Shown in pieces: positions 23,490 through 35,329 of a stretch of DNA of 64,000 bases. The position numbers were made by a program, and so were the translations under genes. The notes under the pieces were generated by a model. It was not told where the DNA came from. It saw nothing but the letters and a program-made list of their open reading frames with translations, and searched no databases. Positions within the stretch are counted from its first letter, which is position 1; each line of letters opens with the position of its first letter. Source of the stretch: Cryptomeria japonica (lineage: Eukaryota > Streptophyta > Pinopsida > Cupressales > Cupressaceae); contig NC_081414.1 in NCBI RefSeq assembly GCF_030272615.1, positions 818,040,396 to 818,104,395 of the forward strand, read 5' to 3'.

Positions 23490-23910
23490 TAAAAAATCTA
23501 ACAAATCAATTGTCTATGATAATGTTGCTATAACTTACTAAAAGTTGAAAGAATATTTTAATTGTCAAATTGTGCCATAGACTTGGTCCCATAATTAATT
23601 AATGGCAAATATCAATACAATTTATCTTTCTTTTCTCTTTTTGTTTTATCTAGCTTTTGAAGTATTGAGATCATCTTTTAGGTTAATAAAACTTGAAAGT
23701 GATATAATCTTAAATTAGATATATTTCAAACAAAAAAAATCATTAATTAATTTTTAATAAAATTTCAGATTATTTCTTATTTTAGTATTATTTATAAAAA
23801 ATAGAAATAAAATTGTATAAGAATTAATTTATTGTAATTAATAATTTTTATATAATAAGTGATTTATCACTCCTACTTGCTATTATGTAGTTAGAATATG
23901 TTTATCTTTA
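23490..23910. repeat. Remainder of third AT-rich duplication copy
   Basis: Begins with the second TAAAA target copy and continues the unit interrupted at 19187. It has AAAGTTGAAAG, TTGTGCCATAGACTTGGT and CTACTTGCTATTATGTAG in the same order as copies 1 and 2. Confidence 0.75.
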
Positions 23911-24851
23911 TTTGTATTTTAGATAGAAGGGGTGGCTACATTTAGTAAATATATTATTCATGTTATTTATTTTGTCAGTCAATAATTTAGGTATGATTTA
24001 TTAAAAAATGTTAGTTGAAGTTTATTAAGTTAATTACATTATCTATTTAGGTTTTTTTGTAAGTTTTTTGTAATGCTCACTTATTACCCAAGTGAACATC
24101 ACTAAAAAGTAGAACTAATTTTTTTTATATAATATATTACTATAATTAAGGCAAAGGAGATCATGATCATACTCATTATAGCATTCGACTAACATTTAGG
24201 ATACCAATGAATCTAATTGGAACAATAGCTTATAACAATACTCAATTAACAAAACTGGCATTTCCTATCCGAGTTCACCTTTTGTATAGTAAAAATTGCA
24301 TCTTGATACATGTACCTACATACCTATTTACACAACTACATGTAAAATAAAAAATATATCAAAGGTTAGATACAAAATCATCAAGATAAATCATATCATT
24401 ACTTTAAGTGGATCAATCATACAACAAACCTAAGAGCTAGACATAAAGTCTCAAGGGCTCACCGTAGATGGCCTTGCCTACATGAATGTGCAGAGTCTTC
24501 ATAGTTCGACTTTAAAAAAAAATCATATAAATTTATAAAGGAGGGTACACAACCCTTTCTAGGGCCTCATACCCTAGACAGTTCTCTTGTCGGCTACCAC
24601 CCACTACAGTGAAATAGGGACACAATCATAGGTATTCCCTTTCTCTTTTATAACTCTATACATAAAAATAAAGGAGGTATTATGCTAATATAAATTATGG
24701 ATTTTTATTGACTAACTTTTATTTTATTTTATTTTTTATACAATAGAGAGACTATTTATCTTCTATACTTCTTAAATTGTGAAAGTAAAAGGTCCATCCT
24801 TAAAATTACCTATTAACCACTCCTTTAAATTCGTTGATATGGAAGTATCAT

Positions 24852-24868
24852 TATATATATATATATAT
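24852..24868. repeat. Short (AT)n microsatellite
   Basis: Uninterrupted AT alternation of about 17 bases. Confidence 0.8.
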
Positions 24869-25401
24869 TGATGTTAGAATTACTAGACAAGATGTAAATA
24901 AGTGAAATAAACAATTAAGAGCAAAATCATTTCTTAACTATTGTAAAACTCAAAATAAATATTTTTTCTATTTCTGCCAAATAAGAACTCACATTATAGT
25001 ACGGAAACAAATCTATTATCTTTTCATATCTATTATATAGGGTAAAATAAAATAACTCTTCATTCTATTTTTACAAAACTCTATTTTTAAGTTTTTACCT
25101 CAATATTAAATTCATGTCTCTAAATCACTAATTTTATATCAACATTAATCTAAATAATAGATTAAAAGCACAAAGTTGTGTATGTATTTTTTTTCTGTAT
25201 ATTTTATGTTTTTTATTTTTTTAAAAATTTAAAAAATTATTTGAATATACTTTCTTTCAAAGTAAAGACTATAATTTAGTTGTTGATAAAATACTAAAAT
25301 TGAAGTTACATGAGGTGTCACACTTTATGTAGTAAATTTTACCTTTTTTTGTTCATTTATTTTTGTGTATATTGATACCTTGAAACTTTACCGCAAAAAT
25401 G

Positions 25402-25406
<5 letters not shown>

Positions 25407-25441
<35 letters not shown>
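25407..25441. repeat. (TA)n microsatellite
   Basis: Uninterrupted TA alternation of about 35 bases, likely length-variable. Confidence 0.9.
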
Positions 25442-25444
<3 letters not shown>

Positions 25445-26513
25445 AAAAGTTGTGTGTACTAAAATCTAACTTTTTTTGTTCAGCATCACCTTTTTTCTTA
25501 ATTATTTATCCAAATTAGAAAATAATTATATCTTGACATAGACTCTTTTCTCTAGTGCATTTTTTTTTTTTTTTTTAAATATTTTTTTGTATTTTTCCAT
25601 TACAAGATAATCAACCTCACATTTTAGTGTTGATGACTTACTTTAGATAAAAATAAAATATAAAATATAAAATATAAAAACTAATTTAAATATTAAAAAA
25701 TATATATATTTGGGAAAATTCACTTATAGATCTATAAAAGGGTATTTATACATTTGAAAAAAATATTATTTATAAGAGTAGGAGTTGTTGAAACATCAAA
25801 TTTTACAAAAAAAAAATTAAAAAATTGTTAATTAGGCCCAAAGTGGTATAAAATACATATTTAATAGACAATTCCAATTGGAAAGGTTGTGCCCCATATA
25901 TAAGATAGCTATAATGAATCTTTATCAATCATATATTTGACTAAAATCAATTTTTAGTTAAAATTACTTAAATTCAGTTGTTGTAATAAGTTTGTCTAAA
26001 ACATGACACAATTATGTGTTTTTACCCAATAGTGTTGATAATATTAAATTCCTTAATTTCATAATAACACTACCTCATAACTATTTTACTTGTTTTGAAT
26101 AATAAACTTCTCCTTTTAAACTAGTGACAATAAGCACGCATTTATTTATTTAATATATCAAACATGAGACCAATGATACCACATTCTTATATCAAATTAC
26201 TTTTTAACATGAACTAAAATAAAGAGCTTTCCAATGAGTAAATTCAACACATATATTATTACAAGAAAGAAAAAAAACACAAAAGATTTAAACAAAGCAA
26301 CTTTCTAAAATATTATTTAGTAAAGATTCAAGAAGATAACTACCTAAATTCAAACAAGGTAATTTTATAGAATATTATTTCACAAGGATTCTAATAAGAT
26401 AACTTTCTAAAACAATAATATTGACAAATTTTCAAACAAGATAATTTCATAAAATAATATTTTAAGAGAATATAGTAAATTAGCTCTTTTTTTCAAAAAA
26501 AAAAGATTAATAG

Positions 26514-27352
26514 TGATGCTCTACAAAAAGGAGATTGTTAGGATGACAAAACACAAACAACAATCGTTAGTGTTAGCAAATCAGAATTTAAACAATAGCC
26601 TAATCAAGCATATCAAGAGAGATACTAAATAAGAAATGGAAAGCATTCAAAGATATAAGAAATAAAACTAAATTCCTCAAAATTCTGACCAAAACATCAT
26701 AGTGGCTCCTCCCTTGTTCCTCTCCTCTCCAAGTTCCCAAATGAGTGTAGCTCTCAGCAGCTTTTTGCACTATTTTTGGATGTCTTATGGAGATTCAAGA
26801 TTATGAAATAAAAAGCTCATGAAATGCAAACATGAACAAACTAGAAATGAGATTATTGTCTAATCTAGTGTTGATTTTAGTCCAAAAGAGTAAATGTAAA
26901 TGCTTATGCTAAATGCTCTCTAAAATTCACTATAGGTTAAATGCATACAAGTTTTCAGGATCTGGATAATGAAGAAATGGGCTCTATTTATAGGGAAAAT
27001 GGAGCAATGGATGGTTGAGATTGAGTAATCTTAACAAGGGTCAGGATTGAATGATATTCAATCCATGTGAGGGCTTTCAACCCAATCACCGGATGACAAG
27101 TGTCAATATAAGATGGGTTGAGAGGAGAGGGAATAAGCATTAAATGCTTGACATAACCTGAGGGTTAACTTGGGAGTTAAGGTCAAGGTTAGGTTGAGTG
27201 AATATATTCATTATCCAATGAATAATGCTTTTATCTAATGGATAAACTCTTGTGCAAAGGTTAAAGGGATAAACATGGTCAAAGCAATAAATGCTTGAGG
27301 AGACACATGAGTCACACGAGGTTTGAGTTAGGGGTTAACCATAAATGGTCAT
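26514..27352 (-). repeat. G1 3' LTR, piece 1
   Basis: Matches 55431-56275 from TGATGCT onward with scattered differences and ends in the first GTCAT target copy of G2. TATA box on the minus strand at 26992-27004 (CCTATAAATAGAG in reverse complement, one change). Confidence 0.9.
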
Positions 27353-28434
27353 TGAAGAGGGGAAAATAGATTTGAAGGTTAAATGATTAAAACACAACGA
27401 AATAAACATGCAGAATGCTAAAACAGCATGAAAAGACCATTTTACCTTGCTATTTTACCTTCTCCTTTAGATTGAGCTTGATGAAGTGAAGGTGCCCCTT
27501 GATAATGCTCCACTTGATGTGCTCCTTTGATTTATGGATGTGGATGGCTCTCCAATGTTGTGCACAAATGGAATGGATTTGAAAAATGATAAGGATGAGA
27601 TGATCAAGTTGCCAAGATGATTTCTTGGGCTCAAAAGGGCAGCATAAACTTATTGGATTTCAAGATGTTTTTTGAATGAAGGGATGGAGCCCTTTATTTA
27701 TAGGAAGAGGAGAGAAAAATGGATGGCTAGGATGGATTTGAGATGAAGGGCTAGGATTTACTTGTGAGCTCACACAAGCTCCAAGAGAGGGTGTGGAGAC
27801 CAAGAAATGTGCCTTAAAGGCATTTCATATCTCCACACTCCACAAGATGCATTGGAGGAATTAAAAATTCTCCAAAAAAGGATATTATGGGGATTGGAGG
27901 AATTAAAAATTCCTTGAAAGAGGGCATACTTGGAGGAATGTGAGATTTCAAAAATCTTACATTCACCTAGGAAAAGATTATTTAAAGCTAGTGGCTGGAT
28001 GAAAAGGACAAAGAGTTAACTTTGTGGCTAATCATGATGATTAACCATTAACGACTCATTAGGAGGGGGATTAGAGGAAATGTTAGGTAGGATTAATGTT
28101 TGTAGGAGAATTTGACTAGGAGAGAGAATGAATGGAGGGAATAAAAAATTAGAAGAATAATGTTAAGTGAGTTTAGGGAGTTTCTAGAAGAATGAATTAA
28201 GAAGATGATTTGTAGGAATCATGTAGGTTAACTAATTAATTGAAATTAATTAGCTAAGAGGAAGATTTGTGAGGATTTGATTTTTTTAGAAGAATGAAGA
28301 AAGGGATTGATTTATTAAATAAATCAATCATATGCTATAGTGACAATATTAATTATATTTAATTAATATTGAGAGGAATTTGAATTAACATAATTAATTA
28401 AATAATTATGTGAGGCATTAAAAATAATTAAAAT
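27353..28434 (-). repeat. G2 3' LTR, inner end deleted
   Basis: Near-identical by eye to 33398-34490 but stops at AATTAAAAT where the other copy continues 21 bases to TCTACA. TATA-like CCTATAAATAAAGG on the minus strand at 27691-27704. Confidence 0.92.
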
Positions 28435-30890
28435 GGACCGGGGAGGTCTTGAGAAGGGCTTGTTCCAAAATTTCTTTATGGACCGGGGAGGTCTTGAGAA
28501 GTTCCAAAATGGAGATTTGCGCGGGTGTCTTCCCAAGTTGATCAAGGAGGTCATATCGATGGGTGGAAGACATGGGTGGGGGGTTTGGTGGGGGAGGAAC
28601 TCCTTGGATGGTGACTCTTCCTTGGCGTGTAGTTGCATTGCTATCATTCTGGAAATGGGAGGTGGAAGGCATGGCACCTTGAATGACTATCCTAGCAGGA
28701 TTTGGTCTGCTTTGGGAAGAAGGAGAATTGACTCTTTGGATGGTTATGACATTGACATGATTGTCTGTAGGTTCAATGCAACCTACTAAAAAAACAAAAC
28801 CGGTTATGTGATTAGCGTAGTCATAACCCATTGCGTTAGATGATGAGCCTTTTCCTTTATCATGATTCAGGAAGGGTTCCTGGTATATTTTAAGTTTGTT
28901 ATTACCAGGTTTTGTATTTGCTATCTCAATCTCACCTCTATCAATGAGATCTTGTATGTAGATCTTCAGTTTCATACACTTTCATGTATCATGTCCCTTG
29001 ATACGATGGTATTCATGATACTCATTTTCATTATACCATCTTGGTTTAGGTTGATTGGGGTCAAACGAGCGAGTGATTGGAAAAACCACTATACCTGCTT
29101 GGACAAATTTTTGAAACACCACTTCAATAGGCTTAGCCAGAGGAGTGAAATCTCTTGGAGTCCTATTATTCGATCAGGGTGGTCGTCCCTGGATTGAGAC
29201 ATTGTTGTGAGGTTTTCGGGATTGATTTTGGTTGTTGAATTGATGATTGTTGGTGGTGGATTTTTGGGGGAGCGGCCACTGTTTGGACCCACTTTGCATC
29301 AGTTATACCATCATTGACCACATTTTTGTTTTTGGACTAGAATTTTGGCTTGTCGTTATAATAAGAGGAAGAACTTTGTGTTGATTTTTGGTAATGTTTC
29401 AAGGTTCCTTCCTCCAACAAGACACGTTTGAGGGCAAGGCCCTTATCTGTCAATTTTTGGAAGGATTTGATACATTGAGATATTAAAGGTCTTGAAAGTT
29501 TAGGCACCAAGTTCTTTTGGAATAGTTCAATTTGATGTTGTTCTGGCATGTCCCACTGGAATTTCTTAATAAGATGTCACCATCTTTGTAGGAAATTGGT
29601 GAAGGTTTCTCTGGGCCTTTGTTTTGTATTACATAGGTCCATCATAGAAACATCATTACCCATGTTGTATGCATAGTGGGCCACAAATTTTTCTACCAAG
29701 TCTGGAAAAGAGAGAATGGAACCTCATGGTAAAGATGAGAACCATGCCAGGGCGTCTCCCTTGAGACTCTTGGGAAAGGGTCTGCGAAGATAAAGGTCGC
29801 TATTAGAGACTTCCTAGCATAAGATGTGGAATTATCAAACATGATCACGGGGGTCTCCTTTGCTTTCATACTTGGTGAATTTAGGAATCTTAAATCCTGG
29901 AGGATATGGTGCAACTGATATAGACGGATCATAAAGAAAAGGGCAAAAATATTTGAACAAGTAAGTTTTCCTTTTATTAGTCCTTTGTTTCATGTCTTGA
30001 ATTTCCTTGATGAGGTCTTGTTGTGGGCTTTGATAATGGTGAAGTGTATTTGTCCCAAGAATTGGATGAGCCAAAGAAGGTGCACGACCCCTAATATATT
30101 GATATGATGAGGAGGTGGGAATGTGGGATGTGATGACCAATGTCGCTAGGGTTTGTGTGATAGTTGGTTATGGTCCACAAACGGTTGTGACGGGATTGAA
30201 TACGACCCGGATAAAATTTGCAACATTGTTGGGAGGAAGGGAAGTTTGTAGAATAGAAATATGTGATTGAATAGAAGGAGGTGGTATAGAAGTTTGTTGC
30301 AGAATAGATGAGATCGGATTTGATAGTGGTATAGATGGTAAGGAGGAAGAAGGTGAGATGGAGACCACGGTGGGAGGTACTGCGGGTGGCATTGATTGAG
30401 CTTGGATGATTGATGGGGCTGCAATTAATTGAGTTTGAATAGTAGGTGCAACACTTTGTATGGGAAGTACTGTGGGTAGCATTGATTGAGCTTGGATGAT
30501 TGATGGTGCTACAATTAATTGAGTTTGAATAGTAGGTGCAGCACTTTGTGTGGGAGAGAGGTCTCCTTGTGGTTGTTGGGCTAGAGCAGATCTATTAAAC
30601 TCAAGTGGAAGTTGAGCTCCATTTTCAAGAAGAGCTTTAAGAAGTGCAGTAGAATTGTGTTTAATAAATGTGTCCATCATCTCTTGGTTGTAAGAATCTG
30701 CTAGGAAAGTTTGCACTTCCGGAAAAAGTTCATCTTGGCTAACCATGTCAGGATTTTGGCTTTGATCTTGATTGCTAGGTTGCCCACTTTGTGTATGATC
30801 TTGTGTGGGGTCTTCATATAGGACACCAATGTCTAGCATGTCATATTGTTGTTCAACCATCTTTTTCTTTTTGGATCGAGTTGTGACCAT
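28435..30890 (-). pseudogene. G2 Gag polyprotein, decayed
   Basis: Starts on the minus strand at 30890 (MVTTRSKKKKMVEQQ) and runs to the deletion junction at 28435 through stops and frame changes. The N-terminal 240 residues include two copies of a Gln/Pro/Ile-rich repeat (TIQTQLIVAPSIIQAQSM and a near copy). A typical Gag entry motif, PPGFKIPKFTKYESKGDPRD, lies near 29850-29900, followed by the capsid-like region. A later stretch (KLKIYIQDLIDRGEI near 28950) is the segment that follows the zinc-knuckle-like motif in this lineage. Gag would form the virus-like particle. At its end a segment of about 47 bp is duplicated, with GACCGGGGAGGTCTTGAGAA at about 28436 and 28481. Not translatable as one protein. 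Confidence 0.82.
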
Positions 30891-33376
30891 ACACGATATT
30901 TGTGATGAAAGGACTTAGAAAATTTGAGGATGATTGATGGAGGAGGTATGGTTTTAGAAGAAACTTGATGACTAGGTTGTCTTTGGTATGAACATGAAGG
31001 ATCGATTCGAATGGCAAGTTGTATGAAGGGATACAACCACCCTAATTTGGATGATAGTTGGTGTTTCAAATGACAAACTTGAATGTTGATAGAGAGGACG
31101 GACTCTTAGCTTCTCTCTTAGGCTTATGAAATATGGGATGGACAGAGCTTTGACATAATTTTAGGCTTGGTGTGGGTAATGACTTGGACAATTGTTTGTG
31201 TCTTGACAAGTGTTTTTGCAAAGTGTTTGGGGATAGTGATGTGTTTTTAGTCTTCTCTTGGCAAGTATGTATCAAACAAAGCAAACACAATGATCAAATG
31301 CATATTATCTCAAAGACACTCATGCTTATATACAACATTCTTAAGGCTGGCAAGGACAATAGTAATTGGATCCCAATTGGTTTCCCAGCTATGCTTACCC
31401 AGAGCAGACACTTAGATGCTTGACCCCACTGGCTCCCCTCCACGACACTCATTTCTCAGGGTAGCCAAGCATCAATTCCCATGAAAACTCCTCATGGCGA
31501 ACTTTGTGTCTCTACTAAGGGTCATAAAAATATGGGCTACTTCAGAGGTCCGACCTCCTGCACCAATGACTAGAAGGCTTTTGGCCACTATGAATAAGGT
31601 GTTTAGTAAGTCTTACAGTTAGGAGCTACCCTTTGAAGTTGTGCAAGAACAATTGAGGCCTCTAACCCAACGAAGCACCAAGAACTTAGTAGTCACGCAA
31701 GCATGATTGAGATCTCTAGGATCCTACTAAGCACCCAATGTGAGAGTGAACTCTCATATATCCCCAACCATTAACCCTTTCGTAGTCAATGGACTATTTA
31801 TTATAGTGAGTTGGGAACCCCAGGTCCGGGTGTACTCACTTGGGTCATTCCCCTCTTACCTTCTCAAAGAGCAAGTTGGGAGGGTAGGCCTGCTAGAGGT
31901 AAACACACAAATAAGAAAAGGTTGGAGGGTCTGGATTTCTGATCATCTAGTAAGACAAGAGCATACTTTCCTACCTTTACGCTTTTCTTAAAGACACATA
32001 AGACAATGGTTCATTCCATTTTAATATATATCTAGGTGCCTAATTTAAATAAATGCACAATATTTGGTTGAATCAGTTAGGCAACATGCAAAACCACTTG
32101 ATTAGTAGTTTGAAAAATGGAGTTTTCAAAAAGTGTCCTGCAAAACAACTTGATTAGTAGTTTGGAAAAATAGAGTCTTTAACAAGCATCCTGCAAAACA
32201 ACTTGATTAGTAGTTTGAAAAAATAGAGTCTTCAACAAGCGTCCTGCAAAAAACAACAAAATGACAAAAATATTAATTTTTTTGATTTTTTGGGAATAAG
32301 TAGAAAAACATAAATAAAAACTTTTTTACTAATGACAAATGTGGATTTGAAAGAAACTTTGATGGGTAAATGGGGTTTGACTAGGTTTTTTGCCACTTTC
32401 CAAGGGACAAGCAAGCAAAAAATGGGGATTTTGGAGGAGAGATGAAGGAATGGAAAAATTTGTCAAAGAGGGACAAAGAAACAAAAGTTGGAGATGGATA
32501 ATATGGAAAAATTTTGGAGGTGATTGGATAAAAGGGGAAGAAGTTATGGCAAACCCTAAAAATAGAAAAATATGGGATTTAGGCTTCAAAAAGTGGATTT
32601 TTGGGATAAGGCCCCCAAGGAAGAAGATGTGGAAAATGGCAATGCGAAGAATCTGGTGAAGTTTGGAGAAAAATGGAGTCAAGATAAAGAAGATATGGCA
32701 AAAAAATAGAAACCCTAGATTTAACAGAGCAAACAGAAACACTTAAACAGAAAAAATAAAATTAAAAAAATGTCAAAGGTCTGGATTTCTGATTGTCTAG
32801 ATAGACAAGAGCATACTCTCCTACTTTCACACTTTCCTGTGGTCAGACAGATTATGATTAAATAGAACAGATAACATGAAATGAAAAGAAAATGCAGACA
32901 CCTATTAGCGCCTAACAAATTTCAGACATATTAACAGAGCAGATAGTCGCACTAAACAGATAGAAAAGTGTCAAAAATCAAGATTTTTGACTGTCTAGAT
33001 AGACAAGAGCATACTCTCCTATTTTCACACTTTCTTGCAGTCAGAGCATACAGTCGTGCTAAACAGAATAGAAAAGTGCCAAAGGTCCAGATTTCTGATT
33101 GTCTATATAGACAAGAGCATACTCTCCTACTTTCACACAGATTATAAATAAACAGAACAGATAACAAAGTTGTTGTGCTGAAACAAAAACAGAAAATAAA
33201 CAGAAACAGAAAATTAAAAGAATAAGGAGGAGTTGTCGCGTAGAAATGCAGAGCCGCTATTCTAGAACCTACGAAAAAGATAAAAATAAATAAAAATTTG
33301 CAGTCGTGCTATTTTGGAACCCGCGTCTCACAACTCACAAAAACTTTTTAAAAAATATTAGTTTTTAGGGACGTAG
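30891..33376 (-). other. G2 5' leader with palindrome-bearing and tandem repeats
   Basis: Non-coding by inspection. Three tandem units of about 65 bp at 32091-32256 share CAACTTGATTAGTAGTTTG and a GTCCTGCAAAA end. Four dispersed copies of a block with GATTGTCTAGATAGACAAGA followed by GCATACTCTCCTA lie near 31925, 32777, 32980 and 33085; the core TGTCTA-GA-TAGACA is an inverted repeat. Position between PBS and gag suggests a packaging, dimerisation or translation-control role, which is inference only. Confidence 0.6.
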
Positions 33377-33394
33377 GTCCCACCGGGCGTGCCA
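33377..33394 (-). other. G2 primer-binding site
   Basis: On the minus strand the LTR end CTCTTCA is followed by TTT and TGGCACGCCCGGTGGGAC. The TGG start and the position right after the LTR identify it. I do not assign the tRNA. Confidence 0.75.
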
Positions 33395-33397
33395 AAA

Positions 33398-34511
33398 TGA
33401 AGAGGGGAAAATAGATTTGAAGGTTAAATGATCAAAACATAATGAAATAAACATGCAGAATGCTAAAATAGCATGAAAAGACCATTTTACCTTGCTATTT
33501 TACCTTCTCCTTCAAATTGAGCTTGATGAAGTGAAGGTGCCCCTTGATAATGCTCCACTTGATGTGCTCCTTTGATTGTTGGATGTGGATGTCTCTCCAA
33601 TGTTGTGCACAAATGGAATGGATTTGAAAAATGATAAGGATGAGATGATCAAGTTGCCAAGATGATTTCTTGGGCTCAAAAGGGCAACATAAACTTATTG
33701 GATTTCAAGATGTTTTTTGAATGAAGGGATGGAGCCCTTTATTTATAGGAAGAGGAGAGAAAAATGGATGGCTAGGATGGATTCAAGATGAAGGGTTAGG
33801 ATTTACTTGTGAGCTCACACAAGCTCCAAGAGAGGATGTGGAGACCAAGAAATATGCCTTAAAGGCATTTCATATCTCCACACTCCACAAGATGCATTGG
33901 AAGAATTAAAAATTCTCCAAAAAAGGATATTATGGGCATTGGAGGAATAAAAAAAGAATTAAAAATTCCTTGAGAGAGGGGATATCTGGAGGAATGTGAG
34001 ATTTTGAAAATCTTACATTCACCTAGGAAAAGATTATTTAAAGCTAGTGGCTGGATGAAAAGGACAAAGAGTTGAGTTTGTGGCTAATCATGATGATTAA
34101 CCATTAACGACTCATTAGGAGGGGGATTAGAGGAAATGTTAGGTGGGATTAATGTTTGTAGGAGAATTTGACTAGGAGAGAGAATGAGTGGAGGGAATAA
34201 AAAATTAGAAGAATAATGTTAAATGAGTTTAAGGAGTTTCTAGAAGAATGAATTAAGAAGATGATTTGTAGGAATCATATAGGTTAACTAATTAATTGAA
34301 ATTAATTAGCTAAGAGGAAGATTTGTGAGGATTTGATTTTTTTAGAAGAATAAAGAAAGGGAATGATTTATTAAATAAATCAATCATATCCTATTAAGAC
34401 AATATTAATTATATTTAATTAATATTGAGAGGAATTTGAATTAACATAATTAATTAAATAATTATGTGAGGCATTAAAAATAATTAAAATAATTATTTTT
34501 AAGTGTCTACA
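33398..34511 (-). repeat. G2 5' LTR
   Basis: Intact copy, TGTAGACACTT to CCTCTTCA on the minus strand. TATA-like CCTATAAATAAAGG on the minus strand at 33736-33749. Confidence 0.93.
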
Positions 34512-34516
34512 GTCAT

Positions 34517-34625
34517 GTAAGAGCCATAAGTGATTTGGAAGACTTTAGAGGTTAAATTGTTGAGCACACAAAGCATTTAATGCTTTTCAAAGACTTTGAA
34601 GTCTTTGAGAAGTGACTCTAGTTGC
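34517..34625 (-). repeat. G1 3' LTR, piece 2
   Basis: Begins GTAAGAGCCATAAG right after the second GTCAT, continuing piece 1, and ends GTTGC where E3 begins. Matches about 56269-56378. Confidence 0.9.
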
Positions 34626-34729
34626 CATAATAACCCACCATAATTAACTCAACAAAATTGACCATTCTTTTTTTTTTTGTGATTAATTTAATCATTATGT
34701 TTGATTCAATCGCATACTCTAGGCATCCA

Positions 34730-34880
34730 TCCTATTTGGATTAGGCATTCATCCATCTGAGATGAGCATCTAACCATACGGGTTAGGCATTTGTCCATAC
34801 GGGACATAAGATTTCATCTATCCAATATGGGATAGGCATCTACCCATACAGGGTAGGCATCTATCCAATCGGGATAGGAG
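34730..34880. repeat. Short tandem motif array in E3
   Basis: Six to seven diverged units around TAGGCATCTATCCATACGGG, each about 20 to 28 bp. Confidence 0.7.
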
Positions 34881-35329
34881 GTGCTCTGGCCAAAGACTTG
34901 GACTCATCGGGACTATTCGGGTCCTGAGCCACTCACTAAGTACTACACTCTTCTAACAGAAGTGCACCGAGGTCGCCGTCCTTGGGAGTAATTAAATAAC
35001 ATAATACAAGCTTGAATTCTGCCTCGAAATTTAGCTTAAAGCCTCGGGAAGTCAAGCAAATCCATATGGGATTCCTTCCGAGTATGCATTGAATTACTTT
35101 TTCCAATTTAATTATCTTATCTTTCAAAATAGGATTCTTACTCCATCTTTCTTTTACCAAGCCTAGACCCCACCCACGAATGCCTGAGTATGAGGGACAA
35201 CTCCATCCCAAGACTGCCTACATACCCTCTTCGGCACGGCATCAAGGCGTAAAGTATGTAGTTCTATTTTCTACTCTATGGTTTGATGTAAACTGATTAG
35301 TGGGTATGCAACCCTTTCTAGGGTCAATG

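Larger units (their letters stand above)
23911..26513. other. AT-rich intergenic region with a small E3-like fragment
   Basis: Mostly featureless AT-rich DNA. Around 24541-24640 the stretch containing CAACCCTTTCTAGGG and then AGACAGTT matches E3 on both sides of the L2 insertion (about 35297-35324 and 39560-39600), so a piece of that family lies here. No coding sequence recognised. Confidence 0.5.
27353..34511 (-). mobile_element. G2: gypsy retrotransposon with gag only, inserted in the G1 3' LTR
   Basis: Flanked by a perfect GTCAT duplication (27348-27352 and 34512-34516). On the minus strand it has a 1114 bp 5' LTR (33398-34511), a PBS (33377-33394), a 2.5 kb leader with repeats, a decayed gag, then directly the 3' LTR (27353-28434). 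No protease, reverse transcriptase, RNase H or integrase is present. The inner end of the 3' LTR lacks 21 bases including its TGTAGACAC terminus, and the polypurine tract is gone, so at least part of the loss happened after insertion. Confidence 0.9.

Noticed and set aside
31740-31991. Forward frame in the G2 leader as a gene
   Set aside because: It lies antisense to the element and overlaps a repeat block; no domain.
32329-32742. Phe/Leu-rich minus-strand frame in the G2 leader as a membrane protein
   Set aside because: AT-rich, biased composition in a non-coding leader, with no related frame elsewhere.
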